A stretch of DNA of 61,661 nt from Nonlabens sp. (GCA_020630715.1 JAHDIQ010000011.1:34193-95853); one strand, 5' to 3'; shown: positions 24,671-33,946, counted from the first letter of the stretch. Program-made: numbers and translations. Notes: generated from the sequence alone by a model not told the origin.

Positions 24671-25246
24671 ATGAAAATCAAAAAAATAATAGCAACGCTT
24701 ATATTAGCTTTTACTTGCGCAGTTTCATATGCTCAATATGAAAATGAACTTGCTTATCAAGAACAATCTGTGACTATTCAAAAAACAGTCCAAGAGCCAG
24801 GTGATATTGTCACTGTTGCAGCAGGTAATGAGTCCTTTATAACGCTAGTAACTGCAGTTAAAGCTGCAGGATTAGTTGAAACACTTCAAGGTGAAGGACC
24901 ATTTACCGTTTTTGCACCTACTAATGAAGCCTTTGAAAAATTACCTGAAGGAACTGTAGCAACCTTATTAAAAGAGGAAAACAAAGAACAATTAACATCC
25001 GTGTTAACCTATCATGTTGTCGCTGGAAAAATCACTGCTAGAGATCTTTTAAAAGCTATTAATGTGAGTAAAGGATCGTTTAAGATGACTACAGTGCAAG
25101 GTCAAGTTTTAACAGCAAGTATCTATGAAGGTAACGTAGTGCTTACTGATTCAAATGGAAATACGGCAACCGTAACTTCAACAGATGTTGAAGCTAGTAA
25201 TGGTGTGATCCATGTTATCGACCAAGTAGTATTACCTAAATCATAA
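24671..25246 (+). CDS. Secreted fasciclin-domain protein
   Basis: A 191-residue protein with signal peptide (about 1-21, cleavage after SYA) and one fasciclin (FAS1) domain from about 50 to 190: FITLVTAVKAAGLVETLQGEGPFTVFAPTNEAF and YHVVAGKI, ending NGVIHVIDQVVLP. FAS1 domains mediate adhesion or ligand binding. It is divergent from the ECF sigma gene, which echoes the mycobacterial SigK-RskA and MPT70/MPT83 (fasciclin) arrangement. Confidence 0.93.
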   Translation: MKIKKIIATLILAFTCAVSYAQYENELAYQEQSVTIQKTVQEPGDIVTVAAGNESFITLVTAVKAAGLVETLQGEGPFTVFAPTNEAFEKLPEGTVATLLKEENKEQLTSVLTYHVVAGKITARDLLKAINVSKGSFKMTTVQGQVLTASIYEGNVVLTDSNGNTATVTSTDVEASNGVIHVIDQVVLPKS

Positions 25247-25277
25247 TCACTGGATAGAAACCCTTTTCTATCTTTTT

Positions 25278-25316
25278 AAACCTCTTGCTATTCCCTAAAA
25301 GGCAAGAGGTTTTTTT
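25278..25316. terminator. Bidirectional terminator
   Basis: AAACCTCTTGC / GCAAGAGGTTT stem with 9-13-base loop and T-run, between the convergent fasciclin and M14 genes. Confidence 0.9.
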
Positions 25317-27843
25317 ACATCTGTTCTGCAAAGAAAATCGCATTCATAAGTAACTTATTAGTTCCATACCAGAATGCTCTAAACTGTGTGTTGTCTGTAA
25401 ATCCTATCACATCACCACGACCATAATTACGATGCTGGAAAGGAACCGTTCCTTTAAGAACTTCTAATTTCTCTTCAGAAATGTAACCGCTCATCAGTGG
25501 ATGGTTAGTATACTGTATTGGGTTTCTAAAAGATTCCTTAGCAGGTTTTACAAAAATGCTGGTGTTTCTAAACATAGGTAGTTGATCATCTTTATATCCA
25601 AAAGCAATAGGATGTGATCGATCTAATTTAGTTTCAAAAATAGCTCCACCGATATTTTGTGCACCATAAAAACTAGAACGCTCTTCAAAGCTTACATTTT
25701 TTGCCTCTACACTAGAGGTAGCAAATTCTAGTGGTAGCATTTTACTGGTACTCATCCATCTTAAAGCGCTGCGATATCCTATTAAAGTACCACCAGCACG
25801 AGTCCATTCTTTTAATTGATCAATGACTTCATTTTCTGGGCTTCCGTAAGTATTAGGAACAATAATGGTATTATATCTAGAAAGATCTTTACGATTAATG
25901 TCAGTAAGATCAATTTTAGTCACCGGAATATCATAACGTTGATCTAGTAGATGCCAAATCTCTCCTGCATCGTAAGGATTAATTCCATCACCTATTAACA
26001 AAGCGATTTTAGGCTGTTTTAAAGCGCGGAATTGGCGTGAACCTAAGTCTATGCCAGTGGTGAGACCAGAGTTTACCGGAGTAAACATCACCTTGTTTTC
26101 AGATTGTAATTTGCTTAAGAATATTCCTAAATCTTGATTGTTTAAGGTTTGATTTTGAACAGGAATAAGAATCGTACCATAATCGTAATTAACACCATTC
26201 ATACTAAACTGTTCCATGGCTACTTTGGCTCTTAGCTCTTTAGATAGAATTTTTTGTAACACCTTAGGAGTTAAGTATTCATTCCATGGCATTAGGTAGG
26301 CATAATTTGAACTATTAAAAACCTGAAATTTATTGACTTGATTTGGCGTGTTTGTAGTTTTTGAGTTTGATCCATCGCTTAAACTAGCATTCTCATCATA
26401 ATCCATATCAAAGGCTAGCGGAAAAGTCCATGCACTTATATCATAAAATAAGCTGTCCTGAAAGGTAGTACGCTTCTCAAACATCGCTTTGATCAATCGC
26501 GAATTCTTTTGATTTTTAGGAACAACGTAAGCATAGTCTTTCTTATAAATCTTTCCGTTTTTAGTTACATCATTTTTCAGGCCTCGTACTTCTATATGAT
26601 GACGCATTAAAATTTTGGCTAGTGCATCAGTACGACCAGCATCTGTATGATCGCCAAAAATAATCGCACCATTACCAGCTTCTTTACGTGCCTTACTATA
26701 AAAATCTTGATGATAATCTAAGATCGTTTTACGCATACTTACAGCCGCTTTTAAGGTAGAAATCCCAGCAGTATATTGATTGCGTATGGTAAATGGAAAA
26801 GTAAGCACTCCATTATCAGAGTTTTGAGCGTGACCTCTAGAGCTGGCTTGTTCAAATAGAATTCCTATAGATCCGTTAATATCTGGAAAAGTAGATCCTT
26901 TACCATAGTAAAAGTCATCATAGCTTTCTTCTGTATAATAAAGTGATCCTATTTTATCTAACTCGGCAGCGTGATAGTTTCCTATTTCTCTAGTTAACTG
27001 CTGGTTCATCGCAGGAGTTAATGGATGCGTGCGTGATGGAATTCCAGGCTGGAAAAAGAAGGTTGCATTTGTTCCCATCTCGTGATGGTCTGTAAGGATA
27101 TTAGGCATCCATTTGTGAAACGTTTCTATACGTGCTTGTGATTCTGGTAATTGTACTGGTAACCAGTCTCTATTCATGTCAAACCAGTAGTGATTAGTAC
27201 GTCCACCTGGCCATGCCTCATCATATTCACGATCATAAGAATCTGGATTAACGTGATTGCTTTTATGCTGATTTACCCAGCCAGCAAATCGTTGTAATCC
27301 GTCTGGATTAAAACAAGGATCAAATAAGATGACCGCATTGCTCAATAGTTCATCCATAGCATCGCCTTGTCCTGCGGCTAGATGATAAGCTAGGAGTAAG
27401 GCAGCATTAGAACCACTGGCTTCATTACCGTGAATGGAGAATCCTTGGTATACGACAATAGGCATATCACTGGTATTCATAGACCCATTGCCTTCTGATA
27501 GTTTCAAGTGATTTGCTTGAATAGCATCTAGGTTAGCATGGTTTTGAGGTGCGGTAATCGTCAGTAAGATTAACGGCCTATCCTCATAAGTGGTACCTCG
27601 ATTTTCTATGGTGATGCGATCTGACTGTCTGGCTAGAACTCGCATGTATTCCACTAATTTATCGTGAGTCACGTGCCATTTTCCAGGTACATATCCTAAT
27701 ACTTCTTCTGGTGTGGAAATGGATTCATCATAGGTAATATCACTAGGTAGGTAGTAACTTAATGATGGATTATTTAGGGATGATTGTGCTGGTAACGCTT
27801 TCGCGAAAGCGAAACAAATAACTATAATAAAGATTCTATACAT
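25315..27843 (-). CDS. Secreted M14 family zinc carboxypeptidase-like protein
   Basis: An 842-residue protein with signal peptide (about 1-20). The M14 domain shows the zinc HxxE in HGNEASG (about 134-137), the third zinc ligand near DHHEMG (about 254) and a candidate catalytic Glu in ILFEQASSRG (about 332). A long C-terminal part (from about 400) resembles the glutamine-amidotransferase-like module found in large bacterial M14 enzymes (YNTIIVPNTYGSPENEVIDQLKEW). The signal peptide contains repeat A, encoding AFAKA before the cleavage site (ALPAQ). The peptide still looks functional. Confidence 0.88.
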   Translation of the reverse strand: MYRIFIIVICFAFAKALPAQSSLNNPSLSYYLPSDITYDESISTPEEVLGYVPGKWHVTHDKLVEYMRVLARQSDRITIENRGTTYEDRPLILLTITAPQNHANLDAIQANHLKLSEGNGSMNTSDMPIVVYQGFSIHGNEASGSNAALLLAYHLAAGQGDAMDELLSNAVILFDPCFNPDGLQRFAGWVNQHKSNHVNPDSYDREYDEAWPGGRTNHYWFDMNRDWLPVQLPESQARIETFHKWMPNILTDHHEMGTNATFFFQPGIPSRTHPLTPAMNQQLTREIGNYHAAELDKIGSLYYTEESYDDFYYGKGSTFPDINGSIGILFEQASSRGHAQNSDNGVLTFPFTIRNQYTAGISTLKAAVSMRKTILDYHQDFYSKARKEAGNGAIIFGDHTDAGRTDALAKILMRHHIEVRGLKNDVTKNGKIYKKDYAYVVPKNQKNSRLIKAMFEKRTTFQDSLFYDISAWTFPLAFDMDYDENASLSDGSNSKTTNTPNQVNKFQVFNSSNYAYLMPWNEYLTPKVLQKILSKELRAKVAMEQFSMNGVNYDYGTILIPVQNQTLNNQDLGIFLSKLQSENKVMFTPVNSGLTTGIDLGSRQFRALKQPKIALLIGDGINPYDAGEIWHLLDQRYDIPVTKIDLTDINRKDLSRYNTIIVPNTYGSPENEVIDQLKEWTRAGGTLIGYRSALRWMSTSKMLPLEFATSSVEAKNVSFEERSSFYGAQNIGGAIFETKLDRSHPIAFGYKDDQLPMFRNTSIFVKPAKESFRNPIQYTNHPLMSGYISEEKLEVLKGTVPFQHRNYGRGDVIGFTDNTQFRAFWYGTNKLLMNAIFFAEQM
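27796..27811. repeat. Repeat A, coding (signal peptide)
   Basis: Perfect palindrome in the M14 signal peptide, read as AFAKA. Confidence 0.95.
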
Positions 27844-27869
27844 CTTATGAGTGTGTTAGTGCATAAAAA

Positions 27870-27905
27870 TAAAAAAGCCTTTCTTGTGATAGAAAGGCTT
27901 TGTGA
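27870..27905 (-). terminator. Terminator of the DUF3276 gene
   Basis: AAAGCCTTTC / GAAAGGCTTT stem with 8-base loop; the A-run on the + side is a T-run on the minus strand. Confidence 0.85.
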
Positions 27906-27924
27906 ATTAATTAGTACTTCTAGC

Positions 27925-28320
27925 TTATATATCGTCGAAGCTTACGTCTGTATACTTACCATCTACGCCACCATCTTCTGTAGAGGTAGTTAGTGGTGTT
28001 TCCTTTGCTGCATGAGCAGCAGGATCGTAATTAGACTGGTGTCTATCTGAAATGACCTCGCCACCTTTTTCTTTTATGATAAACTGTGTCATCTCTGAAA
28101 GTGTTGCTTCAAACTCTGCAAAATCCTCTTTATATAGGTAGATTTTATGTTTCTTAAAATGGAAACTACCATCGTCGTTTGTAAACTTCTTACTTTCTGT
28201 AATAGTTAAGTAATAATCATCTGCCTTTGTGGATCTTACGTCAAAGAAATACGTACGTCTACCGGCGCGCACTACTTTTGAAAAAATATCTTCCTGTTCT
28301 CTATAATCTCTATCGCTCAT
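27925..28320 (-). CDS. DUF3276 (PUR-alpha-like) protein
   Basis: A 131-residue protein with the PUR-like domain common to Bacteroidota (DUF3276): IFSKVVRAGRRTYFFDVRSTKADDYYLTITESKK, then FHFKKHKIYLYKEDFAEFEATL. The acidic C-tail (after about 95) is variable. Family members are thought to bind single-stranded nucleic acid; this is not demonstrated here. It is a single-gene unit with its own terminator. Confidence 0.9.
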   Translation of the reverse strand: MSDRDYREQEDIFSKVVRAGRRTYFFDVRSTKADDYYLTITESKKFTNDDGSFHFKKHKIYLYKEDFAEFEATLSEMTQFIIKEKGGEVISDRHQSNYDPAAHAAKETPLTTSTEDGGVDGKYTDVSFDDI

Positions 28321-28383
28321 TTTACTATTTGAAGGTTAATCGATACTGTCAAAAATAAAAAAAAATGTTAAACCGCAAAGTTC

Positions 28384-30141
28384 TTAGGCAGTTGTTTCTT
28401 CTAGCATTTGATTTGAGTACAACTCTGCATAGTAACCATTACCATTTACAAGGCTTTCGTGTGTTCCACGTTCAACGATGCGACCTTCATCCAGTACAAT
28501 GATATGATCTGCATTTTTTGCACTACTGACACGATGGCTCACAATAATTGTGGTAGTGTCTTGAGTTACTTTTTTAAGATTGTTAAGTATTTGCTCTTCG
28601 GTTTCTGTATCAACGGCGCTCAAACAGTCATCAAATAAAAGGATTTGAGGTTGCTTTATGATAGCTCTCGCTATAGAAACACGTTGTTTTTGTCCGCCAC
28701 TAAGTGTGATTCCACGTTCACCTAGTACGGTTTCGTATTCTTTTGTAAAGTCTTTTATGTTTTTGTGAACCACTGCATTTTTTGCAGCTGCGATAATTTC
28801 TTCCTCGCTTGCGTCCTTTTTTCCAAATGCAATATTATTTCCTATACTGTCAGAAAATAAGAACGCATCTTGTGGTACGTAACCTATAGCCTTGCGTAAA
28901 TCATCTACATTTAGGGTTTTAATTTCCTGATTATCGATATTAATCTTACCATTAGTGGTATCATATAATCTACCTATTAATTCTAGAATAGTAGACTTAC
29001 CGCTACCGGTTTTTCCTAAAATCGCCAGCGTCTCGCCAGCATTCACCTTAAAACTAACATCTTTAAGCGCGTGAATATTTGTGTCATCATAGATGAAATT
29101 CACCGTATCAAATTCAATCGTTCCTTTAATAGGTGTAGGTTGTTCTGTTTCATTTTGAATTTGTGGAACGATGTCTAGAAATTCATTAATTCGTTTTTGT
29201 GACGCGGCAGCCTGTTGCACCATGTTTGTTACCCATCCTACAACGGCAACTGGCCATGTAAGCATGTTTACATAAATTAAGAATTCTGGAATGGTTCCTA
29301 CCTCTATGATTCCTGCCACGGCTTGTTTTCCACCTATGTATAAAACCAGCACATTACTTAATCCTATTAGTAGTACCATTAATGGGAAAAACAAGGCTTG
29401 TATTCTAGCTAGGTCTATGTTTTTTTCTTTACTATCATTAGCAATTTGAGTAAACTGCTGGTTCATTCTGCCACCTAAGTTGTATGCTTTAATTACAGAT
29501 ATACCGCTAAAAGATTCCTGTGCAATGGTATTTAAACTAGATAATTGCTCCTGAACTAATGTACTACGTTTATTAATTTCTCTACTAATCACATAAATCG
29601 CAACAGATAAAAAAGGCAACGGTAAAACGGTATAAATAGCTAGAGTAGGAGCGGTAGCAATCATTACTGGAATCACTACAATAAATAACGTGACCATATT
29701 TACTGTGTACATAATTGCTGGTCCCATGTACATACGTACTTTACCTACGTCTTCACTAATCCGGTTCATTAAATCACCGGTACGATTTTGCTTGTAAAAT
29801 CCTAGTGATAATCGCTGATACTGCTGGTAGATGAGGTTTTTTAAGTCATATTCCAGGTGTCTAGAAACAACAATGATAAGCTGGCGCATTACAAATGTCA
29901 ATACTGCAGATAGTAAGGTAGCACCAAGGATAATTCCTATGTAAATAAGGAGTTGATCGTTTAAGAAAGATTCATCTGTAACGGTTTCTTTTTCATAATC
30001 TGTCAATAGGTTGATGATCTTACCTATGTATTTAGGTAATACTAATGATAGTAACCTGGCTATTACAGTTACCAGAATACCACCTATCAATTGCCACTTG
30101 TATTGAGCAAATAATTTATTAAGCTTTTTAAGTTCTTTCAT
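28384..30141 (-). CDS. ABC exporter half-transporter (multidrug/lipid type)
   Basis: A 585-residue protein from the ATG at 30141 (a second ATG at 30156 lies in a hairpin). Six membrane helices in about 1-320 precede an ATPase domain with GKTGSGKST (about 373), LSGGQKQR and H-loop SHR. After Walker B the usual Glu is Asp (LLFDDCLSAVDTET), as in degenerate-site subunits of heterodimeric exporters such as BmrC. No partner gene is next to it, so it may pair with a product encoded elsewhere or work with reduced activity. A terminator-like hairpin lies in its leader. Confidence 0.9.
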   Translation of the reverse strand: MKELKKLNKLFAQYKWQLIGGILVTVIARLLSLVLPKYIGKIINLLTDYEKETVTDESFLNDQLLIYIGIILGATLLSAVLTFVMRQLIIVVSRHLEYDLKNLIYQQYQRLSLGFYKQNRTGDLMNRISEDVGKVRMYMGPAIMYTVNMVTLFIVVIPVMIATAPTLAIYTVLPLPFLSVAIYVISREINKRSTLVQEQLSSLNTIAQESFSGISVIKAYNLGGRMNQQFTQIANDSKEKNIDLARIQALFFPLMVLLIGLSNVLVLYIGGKQAVAGIIEVGTIPEFLIYVNMLTWPVAVVGWVTNMVQQAAASQKRINEFLDIVPQIQNETEQPTPIKGTIEFDTVNFIYDDTNIHALKDVSFKVNAGETLAILGKTGSGKSTILELIGRLYDTTNGKINIDNQEIKTLNVDDLRKAIGYVPQDAFLFSDSIGNNIAFGKKDASEEEIIAAAKNAVVHKNIKDFTKEYETVLGERGITLSGGQKQRVSIARAIIKQPQILLFDDCLSAVDTETEEQILNNLKKVTQDTTTIIVSHRVSSAKNADHIIVLDEGRIVERGTHESLVNGNGYYAELYSNQMLEETTA

Positions 30142-30173
30142 AAAAAAGGCAACCATTAAAAGTTAGGTTGCTT
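30142..30173 (-). promoter_or_regulatory. Possible transcription attenuator before the ABC exporter
   Basis: On the minus strand GCAACC (30171-30166), an 11-base loop and GGTTGC (30154-30149) are followed by CTTTTTT and then the ATG at 30141. This is a terminator-shaped hairpin directly in front of the start codon; it would either stop transcription or mask initiation. Confidence 0.5.
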
Positions 30174-30200
30174 AAGTGATGCTAAATTAAGACTAGATAA

Positions 30201-30231
30201 TTGTTAAGTTGTGAAATTGACGTTATTTTTG
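30201..30231 (+). promoter_or_regulatory. Promoter of the leucine dehydrogenase gene
   Basis: TTG at 30201-30203, 20-base spacer, TATTTTTG at 30224-30231. Predicted leader about 40 bases. Confidence 0.7.
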
Positions 30232-30274
30232 CCCGCTTTTTATTCTTAAATAGCAAAGACACAAAATTACACCA

Positions 30275-31378
30275 ATGTCACAAGAACATACTACGTTAGA
30301 AAAAATCATAAATCAGGATCCTGTATTTGGTCAATTATCATTTGATGATCATGAACAAGTGGTTTTTTGTAATGATAAAGAAACAGGTTTAAAAGCCATC
30401 ATAGGAATTCACAATACCGTTTTAGGTCCAGCACTAGGTGGAACACGTATGTGGAATTATGATAATGAATGGGCAGCGCTAAATGATGCACTACGTCTAT
30501 CTCGTGGTATGACCTATAAAAGCGCTATCACAGGATTAAATCTAGGTGGTGGAAAAGCGGTGATCATAGGCGATGCAAAAACTCAAAAGACGCCAGAGAT
30601 GATGCGCAAATTTGGTGAGTTTGTACATTCATTAAGTGGTAAATACATCACCGCAGAAGACGTAGGAATGGCGACTGAAGATATGGATACAGTGCGTGAA
30701 GTAACGCCTTATGTGACTGGTATCTCTCAGGAAAAAGGTGGTGCAGGTAATCCTTCACCTATCACGGCTTATGGTGTTTTTATGGGAATGAAAGCAGCAG
30801 CGCAATTTAAGTATGGTAATGATGTGCTAGAAGATCGCGTCGTTTTTGTGGAAGGAATAGGGAATGTAGGAGAAACACTAGTAGAATATCTTACCCAAGA
30901 AGGTGCTCAGGTTCATATCGCAGATATCAATCAGCAACGACTAGAAGAGGTGAGCAGTAAATACGGTGCTATTATTTATAAAGGTGCAGATTTACATGCT
31001 GAGAAAATGGATATCTACGCTCCATGTGCCTTAGGAGCGACGATAAATGATAACACGATACAGAAATTACAAGCTTCAATAGTAGCAGGTGCTGCAAATA
31101 ATCAACTCGCAGATGAACACAAACACGGTATGTTGTTACAGCAACGAGGAATCGTTTATGCACCAGATTTTTTAATTAACGCAGGTGGAATCATAAACGT
31201 ATATGCAGAATTAGAAGGTTACGATCGCTCTGAAATCATGCGTAAGACAGAAAATATTTACACCACTACCATTGAAATATTGAATAAAGCACAAGAGTCT
31301 GGCGTAACGACTCACGTGGCAGCATTTGAAATTGCACAAGCAAGAATAGATGCGCGCCGTAGAGAGCAACAGGCTTAA
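30275..31378 (+). CDS. Leucine dehydrogenase (Glu/Leu/Phe/Val dehydrogenase family)
   Basis: A 367-residue NAD-dependent amino-acid dehydrogenase. The N-terminal domain has GGTRMWNYDNEWAALNDALRLSRGMTYKSAITGLNLGGGKAVI, with the catalytic Lys and the Gly-rich loop. The Rossmann domain has FVEGIGNVGETLVEYL. Length and motifs fit leucine dehydrogenase more than glutamate dehydrogenase (over 410 residues). It interconverts branched amino acids and keto acids. Single-gene unit. Confidence 0.88.
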   Translation: MSQEHTTLEKIINQDPVFGQLSFDDHEQVVFCNDKETGLKAIIGIHNTVLGPALGGTRMWNYDNEWAALNDALRLSRGMTYKSAITGLNLGGGKAVIIGDAKTQKTPEMMRKFGEFVHSLSGKYITAEDVGMATEDMDTVREVTPYVTGISQEKGGAGNPSPITAYGVFMGMKAAAQFKYGNDVLEDRVVFVEGIGNVGETLVEYLTQEGAQVHIADINQQRLEEVSSKYGAIIYKGADLHAEKMDIYAPCALGATINDNTIQKLQASIVAGAANNQLADEHKHGMLLQQRGIVYAPDFLINAGGIINVYAELEGYDRSEIMRKTENIYTTTIEILNKAQESGVTTHVAAFEIAQARIDARRREQQA

Positions 31379-31436
31379 ATTATTGTTGTAATTTTGGCTT
31401 TTCTGATTTTAGTGCTTCAGAGATTGTTATGAATGA

Positions 31437-31452
31437 CGCTTTCGCGAAAGCG
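31437..31452. repeat. Repeat A, intergenic
   Basis: Perfect palindrome between leucine dehydrogenase and nusB, about 66 bases before nusB. Confidence 0.95.
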
Positions 31453-31518
31453 AGGTAAAAACAACCCTACAGTTTGTAAAGTATCAAATTGTAGAGAATT
31501 GAATTAATAAACGTTCTT

Positions 31519-32457
31519 ATGCTTACTAGAAGACAACTGCGTATCAAAGTCATGCAGGCTATTTTTGCTTTTCAAAAACAGGATCAACCTGAGCTGAAAG
31601 ATTTAGAGAAATTTCTAAATCAAAGCATGGCTCAAACTTATTCCTTATTCCTTTACATGACGCAGTTGCTGGTAGAGATTCATGCACTATCCATGGATCG
31701 TACAGAAAAGCAAATGAAACGTCATCTAGCCACTGAGGCTCATCGCAATCCTAGCAGAAATTTTGTAGATAATCGCATTCTTAATCAATTGTATCATAGT
31801 GAGGCTTTAAAAGAAGCCCTTAAAAAACGCAAGTTAAAGCCGTGGCATCTTAATGCTAAGTATGTAGAGAATCTTTATGATCAGATTACGTCCAGTAAAA
31901 CATATGTAATGTATTTAAGCGAGCAGGAAACGTCGCTTAAAAAAGACCTTACTTTTCTTACCCAAATTTATACAGATATTATTGCTCCTAGTGATGAGGT
32001 TATGGACTTTCTGGAGGATGAAAACATAACTTGGATGGATGATTATCCACTGGTGAATACCGCGATGATTATGTTTTTACGCAAGGTAAAGCCTAATAAA
32101 GAGGTGAAACTACCGGAACTGGTAAAAGATGAGGACGATATTAAGTTTTCTATGGACTTATTTAGAAAAACCGTTCTTAATCAGGATGAATATCTAGACC
32201 GTATTGACGGTAAAACACCTAACTGGGAAAAAGATCGTATCGCACAAATTGACCTTATTTTAATTATGATGGGACAATGTGAGCTTTTAAAATTTAATAG
32301 TATTCCAGTAAAGGTAACATTGAATGAGTACCTTGAAATAGCAAAGGATTACTCAACTCCTAAGAGCTCTTTTTTCATTAATGGTATTCTAGATAATCTC
32401 GTAAAAGAGTTTGAAAAAGATGGTACTATGAATAAAGTAGGTCGTGGCTTGATGTAA
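31519..32457 (+). CDS. nusB: Transcription antitermination factor NusB, long Bacteroidota form
   Basis: A 312-residue protein. MLTRRQLRIKVMQAIFAFQKQ is the NusB start. The NusB fold returns at the C-terminus (RIAQIDLILIMMGQCELLKFNSIPVKVTLNEYLEIAKDYS, then FFINGILDNLVKEF). Most bacteria have about 140 residues; the extra middle segment is usual in Bacteroidota. NusB binds boxA of rRNA leaders with S10. It opens a unit with DUF1573 and yajC. Confidence 0.93.
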   Translation: MLTRRQLRIKVMQAIFAFQKQDQPELKDLEKFLNQSMAQTYSLFLYMTQLLVEIHALSMDRTEKQMKRHLATEAHRNPSRNFVDNRILNQLYHSEALKEALKKRKLKPWHLNAKYVENLYDQITSSKTYVMYLSEQETSLKKDLTFLTQIYTDIIAPSDEVMDFLEDENITWMDDYPLVNTAMIMFLRKVKPNKEVKLPELVKDEDDIKFSMDLFRKTVLNQDEYLDRIDGKTPNWEKDRIAQIDLILIMMGQCELLKFNSIPVKVTLNEYLEIAKDYSTPKSSFFINGILDNLVKEFEKDGTMNKVGRGLM

Positions 32458-32514
32458 AAAGCAGTTTTACTTACATTTGCAGTTATTGAAAACAACTTTT
32501 TAAATAAAAAGAAA

Positions 32515-32985
32515 ATGAAAAAATTAATCTTAATGGTAGCAGCTATCGCTACTATCACTCTTACTAGTTGTAATGAGAAGGCAAGTGCAAAAATTGATGA
32601 AGCAAATTTAACTGCTGCTGCAGAGCGTGAAAGCGTTGTAGGAGATTTTCCAGTTATGACATTTGCAGAAAGTGAATTTGACTTTGGTACTGTAGATGAA
32701 GGTACTGTTGTAGAGCATGAATACAAATTTACAAATACTGGTAACGCACCATTAATCGTTGTAAGTGCAAAAGGTTCATGTGGATGTACAGTTCCTACAT
32801 GGTCTAAAGAGCCATTAGCTCCAGGTGAAGAAGGTTCTATGTTAGTAAAGTTTAATACTAACGGTAAGCCTAATAACCAGACTAAGACGGTTACGATTAA
32901 AGCAAACACAGAATCTGGTACAGAGTCTATCCGTATTAAAGGTTTTGTAACACCTAAGGCTAAGGCAGCATCGCCTAACGCATAA
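32515..32985 (+). CDS. DUF1573 lipoprotein
   Basis: A 156-residue protein with lipoprotein signal (MKKLILMVAAIATITLTSC, Cys19) and a DUF1573 immunoglobulin-like domain: FDFGTVDEGTVVEHEYKFTNTGNAPLIVVSAKGSCGCTVP and ITIKANT. Common in Bacteroidota; role unknown. It overlaps operon-wise with yajC (2 bases apart). Confidence 0.9.
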   Translation: MKKLILMVAAIATITLTSCNEKASAKIDEANLTAAAERESVVGDFPVMTFAESEFDFGTVDEGTVVEHEYKFTNTGNAPLIVVSAKGSCGCTVPTWSKEPLAPGEEGSMLVKFNTNGKPNNQTKTVTIKANTESGTESIRIKGFVTPKAKAASPNA

Positions 32986-32987
32986 GG

Positions 32988-33278
32988 ATGGACATGAACA
33001 CCATCACACAGTACGCGCCGTTTGTACTGATTATAGCGATCTTTTATTTTTTAATCATTAGACCGCAATCACAACGTCGTAAAGCTGAAAAGGAATTTAC
33101 TGAATCACTTAAAGTAGGCGATAGAGTAATCACTACTAGTGGAATTCATGGTAAAGTAACCCAACTCAATACAGAGAAAGGTACGGTACAAATTGAAACT
33201 GGTGCAGGTAAAATTTTGTTTGAACGATCAGCGATCTCGCAGGAATTGTCTTCAAAATTAAATGCAGAAAAAAAGTAA
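32988..33278 (+). CDS. yajC: Preprotein translocase subunit YajC
   Basis: A 96-residue protein with one membrane helix (about 10-28), the family motif FLIIRPQSQRRKAEKEF and GDRVITTSGIHGKVTQL. It joins SecDF at the Sec translocon. Start could be M1 or M3. Placed between DUF1573 and a bidirectional terminator. Confidence 0.94.
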   Translation: MDMNTITQYAPFVLIIAIFYFLIIRPQSQRRKAEKEFTESLKVGDRVITTSGIHGKVTQLNTEKGTVQIETGAGKILFERSAISQELSSKLNAEKK

Positions 33279-33296
33279 ATTCATTTTATAGAATCG

Positions 33297-33326
33297 AAAA
33301 ACCCTTGAGAAATCAAGGGTTTTTTT
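33297..33326. terminator. Bidirectional terminator after yajC
   Basis: Stem AACCCTTGA / TCAAGGGTT with loop GAAA, A-run and T-run. Confidence 0.9.
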
Positions 33327-33819
33327 ATGCGATATGATGATCCATTCCAGGTAATTCTTTCCATTTTTCAGATTCGGCTATGGATTTTAAAGTAGCATTG
33401 CGTTGTTCTAGTAATCGGGTCATATAGTTTTTAAGAAAAAGTACATCTGCCACTGTTCCTAGGATTCCTAAAGGTGATTTGTAAATAAAGATGTCATTCA
33501 TGATCGTAGTATCATTTCCATCACTTTTAAAATGATGCTCGTGCCTAAAACTGTGAAAAGCACCACGTACCATTTCATCTGCAAATAGATGATGAGGTTG
33601 CTCATCTGTAATGATGCTAGTAAGCTGTTGTTTAAAACCTAGATGTCGCGCTTCCCAAGTGACCGTTTCCCCTAATTCAATAAGTCCAGTGGTCTTACCG
33701 GCGATTGCTTTTTCATTAGTATGTTCAAGTGACTGGATGTGTAAATCGATGCTGCGCGCTAGATCGTATACCCTTTTTAACGGTGCATTGATGGTCGTCT
33801 CGAGGTATATTATTGGCAT
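33325..33819 (-). CDS. SRPBCC (START-like) family protein
   Basis: A 164-residue soluble protein. It starts IYLETTINAPLKRVYDLARSIDLH, the usual first strand and helix of a ligand-binding SRPBCC domain, and ends with the long C-terminal helix (TRLLEQRNATLKSIAE). Related families bind hydrophobic ligands. The specific role is unknown. It is convergent with yajC. Confidence 0.85.
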   Translation of the reverse strand: MPIIYLETTINAPLKRVYDLARSIDLHIQSLEHTNEKAIAGKTTGLIELGETVTWEARHLGFKQQLTSIITDEQPHHLFADEMVRGAFHSFRHEHHFKSDGNDTTIMNDIFIYKSPLGILGTVADVLFLKNYMTRLLEQRNATLKSIAESEKWKELPGMDHHIA

Positions 33820-33946
33820 TTTTTTGAATTATTAGTACGGTGATTTTTCCTTAAAATGAATGGAAAAATGTATTTGTACAAAAATAGTATCTTTAAGTTG
33901 TTGATACCTTAACTTTAAATAGGAGTTAGAAAAGTATTTTTAATCT

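Noticed and set aside
31519-32457. NusB as a gene fusion because of its 312 residues
   Set aside because: Long NusB proteins are normal in Bacteroidota.
32349-32909. 186-codon minus-strand open frame over nusB/DUF1573
   Set aside because: It is antisense to a clear DUF1573 lipoprotein gene and the end of nusB; the translation is low-complexity.
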